In this document: piece after piece, positions 18,482 through 26,899 of the stretch
Position numbering within the stretch: position 1 is the stretch's first letter
How the letters are laid out: the number at the start of each line of letters is the position of its first letter
NCBI GenBank assembly: GCA_900696515.1
Contig: CAADGK010000079.1
Location: forward strand, 18,307-82,306
Direction: 5' to 3'
DNA from: an uncultured Nitrosospira sp.
GTDB taxonomy: Bacteria > Nitrospirota > Nitrospiria > Nitrospirales > Nitrospiraceae
DNA: 64,000 bases
Made by a program: the position numbers and the translations under genes
The notes under the pieces: generated by a model
The model's database searches: none
What the model was told of the DNA's origin: nothing
Seen by the model: only the letters and a program-made list of their open reading frames with translations

Positions 18482-18904
18482 ATGGCTGTCCACACTGCAA
18501 CGGTGACTGTTCAAATGGCAGGGAGTACGCAGATCGAAAACATCACGAAGTCTGTGGCCACCGCCGTGACAAACTCACAACTTGAGGCGGGAATTGTGAC
18601 AGTCTTTGTCAAGCACACCACCGCGTCTGTGATGATCATTGAGGATGAACCAGGAATCCGTTCCGACACGCAGGCATTTTGGGATCGTCTGATTCCGGCT
18701 GATCCACGGTGGCGACATAATACCGTCAATCCCGGCGAGGACAACGGGCACAGTCATCTTCGCGGGCAGCTCCAAGGGACGTCCGTCACGATCCCATTCG
18801 CTGCCGGTGCGCTCCTATTGGGAACGTGGCAGCAGGTCGTGCTCGTAGATTTTGATACTCGTGCACGAGCGCGTGAGTTGGTTCTGCAGGTGTTGGGTGA
18901 ATAA
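18482..18904 (+). CDS. yjbQ: YjbQ family protein (UPF0047)
   Basis: A 140-residue protein with the family signature: TVFVKHTTASVMIIEDEPGI, then NGHSHLRGQLQGTSVTIPF and LGTWQQVVLVDFD. The family forms trimers with a His/Glu-rich pocket, and some members have weak thiamine-phosphate synthase activity. The physiological role is not settled. It is preceded by the HD gene and overlaps the start of the HtrA gene by eight bases, so it belongs to one transcription unit. Confidence 0.9.
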   Translation: MAVHTATVTVQMAGSTQIENITKSVATAVTNSQLEAGIVTVFVKHTTASVMIIEDEPGIRSDTQAFWDRLIPADPRWRHNTVNPGEDNGHSHLRGQLQGTSVTIPFAAGALLLGTWQQVVLVDFDTRARARELVLQVLGE

Positions 18905-20015
18905 CTCGCTCCGATCTCTCCGGCTGTCTCTCGTTACTCTCCTATTGAGTTCAACGGTACATGCGGCGGATTGGGGGAAGCCACTGGGAGCCGTCTATGA
19001 CGGCCCTGAAGGAAGACCGCGCGCTGTGACGCCTTCGCCCCTGGAGCTTGGTGCCGATGAGCGAACGACGATCACGGTCTTTGAGCGAGCGACGAAGTCC
19101 GTGGTGTTCATTGCCAATACCGCCATCCAGCAGGACATTTGGTCCCTCAATGTCATGGAAGTGCCGCAGGGATCAGGATCCGGGTTTATTTGGAGCAAGC
19201 AAGGGCACATTGTCACGAACTTTCACGTCATCTATGGAGCTGATGCGATCAAGGTGACATTGGCCGATCGGAGCGAACATCAGGCGAAGTTGGTTGGGGC
19301 CGATCCCGATCACGATCTGGCGGTGCTTCAGATACAAGTTTCGGACGGCCAGTTGGAGCCGATGGTGATCGGTTCCTCTCATGATTTGCGGGTTGGGCAA
19401 AAAGTGCTGGCGATCGGCAATCCGTTTGGGCTCGATCACACTCTGACTACGGGCGTCGTCAGTGCTTTGGGCCGGACCATCAAATCAATGTCCAATCGAA
19501 CGATCGAAGGGGTGGTTCAGACGGATGCCGCGATCAATCCGGGCAACTCCGGTGGACCCTTGCTCGACAGTGCCGGGCGGCTGATTGGTGTCAATACGCA
19601 GATTGTGAGTCCAAGTGGGGCCTATGCGGGTATTGGGTTTGCGGTTCCGGTCGATACCGTCAATCGTATCGTTCCTGAACTCATCAAGCACGGGAAACTT
19701 ATCCGTCCTGGACTGGGGGTCTCGCTGGTCCCGGATGCGATGGCGAAGCGATGGGGAATCAAAGGGGTGATCATCGGCAAGGTGACGCGCGGGGGTGCTG
19801 CGGACCGCGCCGGTCTCAAGGGGGCCCGTGAAACAATGACGGGACAAATTCAACTGGGTGATATCCTTGTCGCCGTCTCCGGAAAAACTGTGACCACCAT
19901 TGACGACCTTATGGATGCCATGGAAGAGCATAAGGTTGGTGATCAGGTTACCGTGGAAATCCTCCGTGGCAACCGGCGCGAAAAGGTGCCGGTCACGCTA
20001 CAGGCCGTCAACTAG
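18897..20015 (+). CDS. HtrA/DegP-type periplasmic serine protease
   Basis: A 372-residue protein. The signal peptide (VNNSLRSLRLSLVTLLLSST then VHA) is followed by a trypsin-like domain with catalytic His in TNFHVI, Asp in DHDLAVL and Ser in NPGNSGGPLL. One PDZ domain lies at about residues 275-365 (GVIIGKVTRGGAADRAGLKG). One PDZ makes it DegS-like in layout, but the signal peptide predicts a released or periplasmic enzyme. The GTG start at 18897 overlaps the end of yjbQ. It handles misfolded envelope proteins, and lies 65 bases upstream of the cytoplasmic proteasome genes. Confidence 0.92.
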   Translation: MNNSLRSLRLSLVTLLLSSTVHAADWGKPLGAVYDGPEGRPRAVTPSPLELGADERTTITVFERATKSVVFIANTAIQQDIWSLNVMEVPQGSGSGFIWSKQGHIVTNFHVIYGADAIKVTLADRSEHQAKLVGADPDHDLAVLQIQVSDGQLEPMVIGSSHDLRVGQKVLAIGNPFGLDHTLTTGVVSALGRTIKSMSNRTIEGVVQTDAAINPGNSGGPLLDSAGRLIGVNTQIVSPSGAYAGIGFAVPVDTVNRIVPELIKHGKLIRPGLGVSLVPDAMAKRWGIKGVIIGKVTRGGAADRAGLKGARETMTGQIQLGDILVAVSGKTVTTIDDLMDAMEEHKVGDQVTVEILRGNRREKVPVTLQAVN

Positions 20016-20080
20016 CGTGGCGGTAATTCACGACATGCATATGGTAGGATCACTCAATTCTGTTTAGTAAAGGACTGTCT

Positions 20081-21817
20081 ATGAGTGATCGCAGCTCTTT
20101 TGATCAGGGGATACAGCATGACAGGAGTGATGACCCGCCGCCGAAGACCGGGACGGATCCGCTTGAGTTGCTTGAACAGTGCCTGGCTTCTTTTGCAGAC
20201 GGTGACCCCAGGCAAAAGTTGTTGTACAAGCTGCGGCATGCCGTAATACTGTCTCAAGCCGCTTCTCAGCAACGCGAGTTGGAGTTCAAGAAGGTGAGCG
20301 AGGTCGTGGCCAAGCTCACGGCTCCAGCCAATCGGATCGGCACCTTGCTGGAGATTCCGGCTGCGGGGCTCGCCCGTATCATCGTTGGTGGGGCGGAGTA
20401 TTATGCCAATGTGGATCCTCGTGTGAGCGATGCCGACCTGCGGATCGGCACTCAGATCCTGGTTAATGAAGCCTATGCGGTCATTCGGACGCTGGGGTAC
20501 GATCGGAACGGACCCATTTTGAAGCTGGCTGAAACATTACCGGACGGACGGTTGCGGTTTGAGCAGGACATGGGCCGCCAGTCCTTGATGTTGCAGCGTT
20601 CGACGGATTTGCTCGGTGTCGAACTCAGCGCGGGCGATCACATTCGAATCGATCCCAGTCTCCGTATAGCCCTTGAGAAACTTGTGGATCGGAAGGCCAG
20701 CCGCCATGTTCTGGATGAAACGCCCAAGGTCACGTGGGAACAGATCGGAGGGCAGAGCGAGGCGATCACTGCGATCCGCAAGGCGATTGAATATCCTCTC
20801 GTGCATGCGGAGACGTTCGAACGATTCAAGTTTTCTCAACCAAAGGGGTTTTTGCTCTACGGGCCACCCGGGTGTGGAAAGACTTTGATTGGGCAAGCCG
20901 CTGCCGGTAGCCTAGCCAAGCGGCTCAGCGAATCGCAGCAGGGACGCGAACCTGATCAAGGCAATAGCCCGCCAGTGACGAGCGGGGCATTCCTTCATGT
21001 CAAAGGACCGGAAATTCTCAACATGTGGCTTGGGGAGTCAGAGCGGATGGTCCGGGATCTCTTCGCGCAGGCCCGGGCTCGGCGAAAAGAGGGAGCTCTG
21101 CCGTTCATCTTCATCGACGAGGCGGAGTCGATTGTGGGGACGCGGCGTGCCATGCGCTCTTTCAATATCTCAAACACGCTCGTCCCGATGTTTTGCAGCG
21201 AAATGGACGGGATCGAGTCGTTGCGCGATGTCGTCATCATTCTGGCCTCCAACCGGCCGGACCTGATCGATCCGGCTGTGTTGCGTCCCGGTCGAATCGA
21301 TCGAAAAATTAAAGTCGGTCGGCCGAACAAGGCTGCCGCAGCCGAGATTTTGAAGGTCTATTTGACGGCGGACCTTCCGCTCGACCCCAAGTTGGTGAAG
21401 GACCGCGGGGGTGAGCCGGTGCAGGCGGTGGTGTCGCTTGTCGAAGACATTATTGAGATGATCTTCCGTCGAACGGAGGAGACTCGTCTTCTCTCGATCA
21501 GGCTGAGAAATGGTCAGAGTACGGTATTGTACCGCGGCGATCTTGTCAGCGGAGCGATCCTGGCGTCGATCGTTCAACGGGCAAAGGAGAAAGCGATCGA
21601 TCGTATGATCCAGTCCGGGCAGCCGGCGGGATTGCTGGAGGAGGACCTCCGGGCAGCCGTGTCCGAGGAGTTTCGGGAAGGTGACATGTTACCGCCGGAC
21701 GATGCCGCCGAGGAATGGCTCAAATTACTCGATCATCATCCGGAGCAGGTGGTCGGTATTTCGTCCTTCCGACGAGGCCGTCAGGCTGAAGAACGGCTCA
21801 CGAGCCAAATCATCTGA
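20081..21817 (+). CDS. arc: Proteasome-activating AAA ATPase (ARC/Mpa)
   Basis: A 578-residue unfoldase ring subunit that captures tagged proteins and threads them into the 20S core. An N-terminal acidic and helical region (residues 25-85) stands where Mpa has the coiled coil that binds Pup. OB-type domains follow at about 86-200. The AAA module has Walker A GPPGCGKT (about residue 262), Walker B FIFIDEAES, and the arginine-finger region RPGRIDRKIKVGRP. An insertion of some 25 residues follows Walker A (QQGREPDQGNSPPVTSG). The C terminus ends TSQII, unlike the GQYL end of mycobacterial Mpa. It is followed by dop. Confidence 0.95.
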   Translation: MSDRSSFDQGIQHDRSDDPPPKTGTDPLELLEQCLASFADGDPRQKLLYKLRHAVILSQAASQQRELEFKKVSEVVAKLTAPANRIGTLLEIPAAGLARIIVGGAEYYANVDPRVSDADLRIGTQILVNEAYAVIRTLGYDRNGPILKLAETLPDGRLRFEQDMGRQSLMLQRSTDLLGVELSAGDHIRIDPSLRIALEKLVDRKASRHVLDETPKVTWEQIGGQSEAITAIRKAIEYPLVHAETFERFKFSQPKGFLLYGPPGCGKTLIGQAAAGSLAKRLSESQQGREPDQGNSPPVTSGAFLHVKGPEILNMWLGESERMVRDLFAQARARRKEGALPFIFIDEAESIVGTRRAMRSFNISNTLVPMFCSEMDGIESLRDVVIILASNRPDLIDPAVLRPGRIDRKIKVGRPNKAAAAEILKVYLTADLPLDPKLVKDRGGEPVQAVVSLVEDIIEMIFRRTEETRLLSIRLRNGQSTVLYRGDLVSGAILASIVQRAKEKAIDRMIQSGQPAGLLEEDLRAAVSEEFREGDMLPPDDAAEEWLKLLDHHPEQVVGISSFRRGRQAEERLTSQII

Positions 21818-21896
21818 GAAGTAAAGGGTGAAGGGTAAGGAGTGAGGGGTTTAACCCCTGACGCGTTTTCCTTGTTACTTTTCACGTTTCACGCCT
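21818..21896. repeat. Palindromic intergenic repeat, copy 1
   Basis: Between arc and dop. A purine-rich arm (AAGGGTGAAGGGTAAGGAG) faces a pyrimidine-rich arm (TTACTTTTCACGTTTCACGCC), with a small perfect stem AGGGGTTTAACCCCT in between. Copies of the same style lie at 23626-23696 and 45480-45536, also inside operons, so they behave like REP elements. Confidence 0.6.
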
Positions 21897-21904
21897 AAAT
21901 CCTT

Positions 21905-23431
21905 ATGCGTCTTTTTGGAATCGAGACTGAGTACGGTATCACCCGCGATGATGTGCCGGAGATGGATCCGGTCGTCGAGTCGATGGAACTCGTGCGGGCT
22001 CATCTGGCCGTCTCTTTCGAGCGACGGTGGGATTATGCCGGTGAGGATCCGCATGAGGATGCGCGCGGGTTTCGAGTCTCAGGCTTGCAACAGGATCGGG
22101 AGGAGGATGAGTTCGCACGGCGCGATGCCCATCGTCCCTTTTCGTTTCATGACATGAAGAGCGATCTTGTTTTGCCAAATGGGGCACGATTTTACAACGA
22201 TCATACACATCCAGAATACGCCACACCTGAATGCCGAACGCTTCGTGATCTGGTGGCGCAGGATCGGGCAGGCGAACGGATCGTACACCGCGCGGCCCAG
22301 CGGCGTAACGAAGGACTTGGTGGCGCGCATGTTCGGCTTTACAAGAACAACACGGATTTCCATGGCCACAGTTACGGATGCCACGACAATTATCTTGTGT
22401 CCAGGGTTGTTCCCTTTTCGGACTTGGTGGCCGGCATGGTGCCGTTTCTCGTGAGTCGGCAGGTCGTGGCCGGTGCAGGGAAGGTCGGGACTGAGGCACA
22501 AGAATCGCCCTATGTTCCGGGGCCTTACCAAATTTCTCAGCGTGCCGACTTTATGGAGGCAGAGCTGGGCGTCGATACGATGCATAATCGCCCGATTCTC
22601 AATACCAGGGATGAACCTCATGCGGATCGCCAGCGGTATCGTCGGCTCCATCTCATCATCGGCGATGCCAATATGTGCGAGTATGCGACGGCGCTCAAAG
22701 TGGGAACGACACGGTTGGTGCTCGACTTGATCGCACGGGAGGCCGTACCCGATCTCGAATTGGAGCATCCGGTGGCAGCCGTCAAGCAGATCTCACGGGA
22801 TCCAGACCTCAAAACGGTGGTGAGACGAAAAAACGGTCGTACGATCGCGCCGGTAGACATACAAGTACAGTATTATGAAGCCGCGAAGAAAACGCTCTCC
22901 GGTCGAGACGAGGAATCGGATTGGATCTTGCAGGAATGGAGTGAGACGTTGCAGTTGCTGGTGAAAAATCGGCAACACTTGGTCGGCAAGTTGGATTGGG
23001 TGACGAAGCAATGGCTGCTCGAAACGTTTATGCGGGAAGAGCGGATTGATTGGGACAATCCATGGCTGGCCAGTTTGGATCTGGAATATCACAATATTGA
23101 TCCTGAGATGGGCCTCTATATGGGCTTGGAAGCGGAGGGGAAGGCATGGCGGCTGACGACTGATGAAGTGATTGAATCGGCGATCCGAAATGGTCCGGCC
23201 GACACACGCGGCGGGTTACGAGGCCTTTGCGTGCAGAGATTTCAGGACCAGATTCAGTCGATTCAGTGGGAGCAGGTCCGGTTTGCCGGCGGGCTCCGGT
23301 CCCGTACGCTCGACATGCGCGATCTCTTTGATCCGCCAGAGGTGACGCGATGTATCGGTCTCTTCAAGACGGCCCAGTCACCGGCTGATGCGCTGGCTGC
23401 ATGGACCCACGGAAAGGATAGGGACGTATGA
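21905..23431 (+). CDS. dop: Deamidase/depupylase Dop
   Basis: A 508-residue member of the carboxylate-amine ligase fold shared by Dop and PafA. The N-terminal ATP/Mg motif is FGIETEYG. The Dop-type segment LPNGARFYNDHTHPEYATPE is present. An insertion at about residues 42-75 (charged, rich in Asp, Glu and Arg) is where the Dop loop is expected. Dop converts the C-terminal Gln of Pup/UBact to Glu and also cleaves the tag off substrates. The tag here ends in Gln, so the enzyme is required. The stop overlaps the ubact start (ATGA). Confidence 0.93.
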   Translation: MRLFGIETEYGITRDDVPEMDPVVESMELVRAHLAVSFERRWDYAGEDPHEDARGFRVSGLQQDREEDEFARRDAHRPFSFHDMKSDLVLPNGARFYNDHTHPEYATPECRTLRDLVAQDRAGERIVHRAAQRRNEGLGGAHVRLYKNNTDFHGHSYGCHDNYLVSRVVPFSDLVAGMVPFLVSRQVVAGAGKVGTEAQESPYVPGPYQISQRADFMEAELGVDTMHNRPILNTRDEPHADRQRYRRLHLIIGDANMCEYATALKVGTTRLVLDLIAREAVPDLELEHPVAAVKQISRDPDLKTVVRRKNGRTIAPVDIQVQYYEAAKKTLSGRDEESDWILQEWSETLQLLVKNRQHLVGKLDWVTKQWLLETFMREERIDWDNPWLASLDLEYHNIDPEMGLYMGLEAEGKAWRLTTDEVIESAIRNGPADTRGGLRGLCVQRFQDQIQSIQWEQVRFAGGLRSRTLDMRDLFDPPEVTRCIGLFKTAQSPADALAAWTHGKDRDV

Positions 23432-23622
23432 AGTACAGCTTGATGCCTGAACGACGAGAAGGGCCAGGCGATCCCATGCCAAAATCTCCCAGTCCTCTGG
23501 AAGAAGGAGGAGGGCCACGTCGTCCAGAAACCGGATCACCGGACAAAGATAGCCTTCTGAAACGGATGCGCCGAGTCGATCCGAAGCAGGCGGAGCGATA
23601 TCGGCAGCGGACAGGCCAATAG
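23428..23622 (+). CDS. ubact: UBact, Pup-like protein modifier
   Basis: A 64-residue, highly charged and Pro/Gly-rich protein with no fixed fold expected. The C-terminal part LLKRMRRVDPKQAERYRQRT is the conserved part of UBact, the Pup homologue described in Nitrospirota and several candidate phyla. It ends in Gly-Gln. By analogy with Pup, Dop must deamidate this Gln to Glu before PafA can link it to a substrate Lys. The start ATG overlaps the dop stop codon by 4 bases; an in-frame ATG at MPERREGP is a possible alternative. It lies between dop and prcB, as expected for the tag. Confidence 0.93.
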   Translation: MKYSLMPERREGPGDPMPKSPSPLEEGGGPRRPETGSPDKDSLLKRMRRVDPKQAERYRQRTGQ

Positions 23623-23625
23623 AGT

Positions 23626-23696
23626 GGCAAGGGGTAAGGCGTAAGGTGTGAGAAGAGAGAAAGGCTCTTCTTACCCTTCACCCCTAACCCCTTACT
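23626..23696. repeat. Palindromic intergenic repeat, copy 2
   Basis: Between ubact and prcB. AAGGGGTAAGG at the left pairs with CCCCTTA at the right, and GAAGAG pairs with CTCTTC near the centre, making one long imperfect hairpin. Same style as copies at 21818 and 45480. It could separate expression of the tag from the core subunits. Confidence 0.65.
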
Positions 23697-23711
23697 GGAG
23701 CGAGGATAAGT

Positions 23712-24479
23712 ATGCAGGGTGACTTTTACCAGCTACTGAAGGAGCAGGGTTACGTATTGGGAATGTCCGGACAAGCCGGAGTGGGGCAGGCTCTGACCAC
23801 TGCCACCACGATACTTGCCTTCAAATACCGTGATGGGGTGTTGGTGGCCGGGGATCGTCGTGCGACCGCCGGCAACATGGTGATGTACGACCGCACCGAC
23901 AAGGTCTTGGAGATTGATCGACATAGTGTCATGGCGATTGCGGGGGTTCCCGCCACCGCGTATGAAATGGTGCGCATTCTCGAACATTCCTTTAAGTACT
24001 ATCGGCGGACACAACTCCAGGAGCTCAGCTTTGAGGGCAAGCTTCGAGCTCTGTCTAAGCTGCTGAAGGAAAATGTTCCGGCCGCCCTGGCGGGGACAGG
24101 GGCTGTTGTCCCAATCTTTGCCGGATATGATGCGGAGCAAGAATCCGCAAAGATTTATTTCTACGATATTCTTGGCGCGGAGTTTGAGGGAGTGGAGTAT
24201 GCCGTGTCGGGCTCGGGGTCGCCCACTATTCGGGGCATTCTTCATTACGTGAATACCTGGGGCGAACAGCCCCTGAGTGCGATGTCCGAAGAGCAGGCGG
24301 CCGTTCAGGCGCTGCGGCTGCTCACGAGCGCTGCCGAATTCGACAGCGCGACGGGTGGAGTGAATCGAGAAGCCGGATTGTATCCGGTTGTCAAGCTGAT
24401 CACGCCGAATGGTGTAACGGCCATGGCGGATCCACATCTCCGATCGTTGTTCGAATCAAACGTATCGAAAGGCTCGTAA
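23712..24479 (+). CDS. prcB: 20S proteasome beta subunit
   Basis: A 255-residue proteolytic subunit of the 20S core. A propeptide of about 31 residues is removed to expose Thr32 as the nucleophile (TTILAFKYRDGVLVAGDRR). The matching Asp48 (position 17 of the mature chain) and Lys64 (position 33, DRTDKV) are present, as is the GSGSPTIRG segment near the Ser cluster. It should therefore be active. It follows UBact after a palindromic repeat and is followed by prcA with an 11-base gap. Confidence 0.95.
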   Translation: MQGDFYQLLKEQGYVLGMSGQAGVGQALTTATTILAFKYRDGVLVAGDRRATAGNMVMYDRTDKVLEIDRHSVMAIAGVPATAYEMVRILEHSFKYYRRTQLQELSFEGKLRALSKLLKENVPAALAGTGAVVPIFAGYDAEQESAKIYFYDILGAEFEGVEYAVSGSGSPTIRGILHYVNTWGEQPLSAMSEEQAAVQALRLLTSAAEFDSATGGVNREAGLYPVVKLITPNGVTAMADPHLRSLFESNVSKGS

Positions 24480-24490
24480 GGTCGTCCTCT

Positions 24491-25300
24491 ATGTACGAAG
24501 AACCCTATCGGTGGGTCGAAGCGGTCGGGAATCGCCGGCAGTACCTTGATGCGCAGTTTGCACAGGGGAGCCCGGTTGTCGGCGTATCATGCGACCAGGG
24601 CATTCTCCTGATGACGATGAGCAAAGGCACTCCCAAGTTGTATGAAATCTATGATCGTCTCGCACTCGGCGGAATGGGACATCCGGCCGATCTCGAGAAG
24701 CTGCGGTTCACGCTGTTGGAAATGGCGCATGTCGAGGGATTCAATCGTTCCGCCTCCGATGTGACGGGGAGTCGTCTAATCAAGTACGGCATTGCCCCGG
24801 TCGTCAAACAGGCGTTTGAGGAGGTGTTCAAAGCTCCGTTTATTGCAAAACTCCTGCTGGGGGAGTTGGGTCAGAAGGCCGGGAAAGACGGTTTTCTCAC
24901 CATTAACTATGATGGAGTGTTCGAAGAGAAGAATCGGTATGCAGTACTTGCGGCAAGTTCGTCGGTTGAGCAGCGGATGGTGGAGTATCTTCGACCGCAG
25001 TCTTGCGTGTCGTTGAAAGACGCCGTGGATCTCGCGATTCACGCCTGGGCAATCGGTGATCGAGCGCAGCGGCACACGGATGACACCGGAGGGGATCCGA
25101 AGGACGGGAAGGGAAGTTCCGATCAGCCGGTAGCGGACTCCCAGACCCTGATGACTCATATACGCCAATGCATGCAGGGAAAGTCCATCGAATGTGTGCT
25201 GCTGGATCGCCATGTGGCAGGAACCTCCAAGTATCGGACACTCGGGTCTGGCGAATTGGAGACGTTGCTTCCCAAGGACCTGAGTTCGGCACTCACGTAA
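24491..25300 (+). CDS. prcA: 20S proteasome alpha subunit
   Basis: A 269-residue alpha-ring subunit. The N-terminal YRWVEAVGNRRQYLDAQFAQ provides the gating helix and tail, and VGVSCDQGILLMTM is the alpha-type strand pair without the catalytic Thr. The family core continues with GKDGFLTINYDGVFEEKNRY. A low-complexity segment (GGDPKDGKGSSDQP) near residue 200 looks like a disordered loop. Alpha rings gate the chamber and dock the ARC ATPase. The gene is followed at once by pafA. Confidence 0.93.
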   Translation: MYEEPYRWVEAVGNRRQYLDAQFAQGSPVVGVSCDQGILLMTMSKGTPKLYEIYDRLALGGMGHPADLEKLRFTLLEMAHVEGFNRSASDVTGSRLIKYGIAPVVKQAFEEVFKAPFIAKLLLGELGQKAGKDGFLTINYDGVFEEKNRYAVLAASSSVEQRMVEYLRPQSCVSLKDAVDLAIHAWAIGDRAQRHTDDTGGDPKDGKGSSDQPVADSQTLMTHIRQCMQGKSIECVLLDRHVAGTSKYRTLGSGELETLLPKDLSSALT

Positions 25301-25304
25301 GCAT

Positions 25305-26792
25305 ATGTTGCATCGAATTTTTGGTTTGGAAACCGAGTACGGGCTCTTGATCCACGAGGACCGGCCTGACCATTCCCCAACCTGGTTTGCCCATCACATC
25401 AGAAATCATCTGTTCCAGGTGCAGCGTCGAGGCGTGCTGGATCTCCACCATCGCGGCCATGATGAGCCGCCTGGAAATGGGGGATTTATCACGAACGGCG
25501 GCCGGATCTACCTGGATATGGGACATTTAGAGTATGCATCTCCCGAATGTCACTCCCTCACGGATGTTGTGGCGTCTGACCGTGCCGGAGATCTCTTGCT
25601 GCAGCGGGCGATCGAAGATCTTGGTTTGTCCGGGCACGTATCGCTGATCAAGAACAACATCGACCATGAGACGGACGCGACCTTTGGCTCACATGAAAAT
25701 TATCTTGTCTCTCGTCGATTTCCGTTTTCAAGGCGTGGACTGGCACCGTTCGTGACGTTTCTGGTCACCAGGCAGATCTTTACGGGAGCCGGGCGCATCG
25801 GTGCAGCCAGTCCGCAGGATGCCTGGATCCAGGTGGATCGATTGATTGTTCCACGCGCGGCCGTCGGTGCCCGAGGTGGTTCGAACCTGCCGTTTCAAAT
25901 TTCTCAACGGAGCGACTACATCGTCAATGATTTCTTCGAGTGGGTGCAGCACAATCGGGCGATTGTGAACACGAGAGATGAACCGTTGGCCGATCCCAAC
26001 GAATTTCGTCGGATTCATTTGCTCTTGGGCGATTCCAATATGGCTGAGTATGCGACGGCATTGAAACTTGGTGTGACCGGATTGGTCTTGCAGCTGATTG
26101 AAGAAGGGCATGCCCCTCAGCATTTGGAGATCGATGAACCGGTGGAGGCACTACAAGAAATCTCCCAGGACCAAGAGCGGAACTGGGTCGTTCGGCTTCA
26201 GTCTCAGCGAACAATATCGGCGATTGATATTCAGGAACAGTTTCTTGATTGTGCCATCAGGCATTGTCAGGGACAGGATCAGGAAACTGATTGGGTCATT
26301 GCGCAATGGGCTTCGGTCCTCAATGATCTGCGCGGGGATTATCAGAAGCTGATTGGCCGTGTGGATTGGGCCTCAAAGCTTTGGCTGCTGGAATGTTTCA
26401 GAGAAGCCGAACGAGTGGACTGGAGCGATCCTCTGCTCAAGAGTTTGGATTTGGAGTATCACAACTTGAATTCGGCAAAAGGACTCTACCATGGGCTTCT
26501 GGAGGAAGGACGAGTCCCGCGCATGACGACAGATGCGTTGATTCAGATTGCGACGGATGAGGCTCCCAAGAATACACGCGCCTATGGGCGCAGTGCGTTG
26601 GTCAGGCACCTCTTGGAAGGCAGAGCTCCTGCGGATCCCGAGCGATCGGCATCCCCTGATGGGCTATTTCCTGCCTATGTGATCAATTGGTCAATTTTCC
26701 AAATCCGAGGTCATGCCCCTTTCCCCATGCCGGATCCGTTCAAAACCTACCTGGACGATGTGCGGGCGCATCTTGAACCCAGTATTGCCTAA
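25305..26792 (+). CDS. pafA: UBact/Pup ligase PafA
   Basis: A 495-residue paralogue of Dop that uses ATP to join the C-terminal Glu of the tag to a substrate Lys. The N-terminal motif is FGLETEYG. The PafA-like segment FITNGGRIYLDMGHLEYASP and the shared VSLIKNNIDHETDATFGSHE loop are present. It lacks the long charged insertion seen in the dop product, which supports the assignment of ligase rather than deamidase. It begins 5 bases after prcA and closes the operon. Confidence 0.93.
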   Translation: MLHRIFGLETEYGLLIHEDRPDHSPTWFAHHIRNHLFQVQRRGVLDLHHRGHDEPPGNGGFITNGGRIYLDMGHLEYASPECHSLTDVVASDRAGDLLLQRAIEDLGLSGHVSLIKNNIDHETDATFGSHENYLVSRRFPFSRRGLAPFVTFLVTRQIFTGAGRIGAASPQDAWIQVDRLIVPRAAVGARGGSNLPFQISQRSDYIVNDFFEWVQHNRAIVNTRDEPLADPNEFRRIHLLLGDSNMAEYATALKLGVTGLVLQLIEEGHAPQHLEIDEPVEALQEISQDQERNWVVRLQSQRTISAIDIQEQFLDCAIRHCQGQDQETDWVIAQWASVLNDLRGDYQKLIGRVDWASKLWLLECFREAERVDWSDPLLKSLDLEYHNLNSAKGLYHGLLEEGRVPRMTTDALIQIATDEAPKNTRAYGRSALVRHLLEGRAPADPERSASPDGLFPAYVINWSIFQIRGHAPFPMPDPFKTYLDDVRAHLEPSIA

Positions 26793-26899
26793 ACAGTCCG
26801 GTCAAACGTTCCTTGTCATTCATGGCGTGGGGTTTTTCCTATGCGGATGAGGTTAGGAAGAGCGCAGTTCCTCCCCGCGCAACTTGCGCGAGACGCGCC

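Noticed and set aside
25305..26792. Assigning this gene as Dop and the 21905 gene as PafA
   Set aside because: The 21905 gene has the Dop-type LPNGARFY...HPEY segment and a charged insertion near residue 45; the 25305 gene lacks that insertion, so the reverse assignment fits better.
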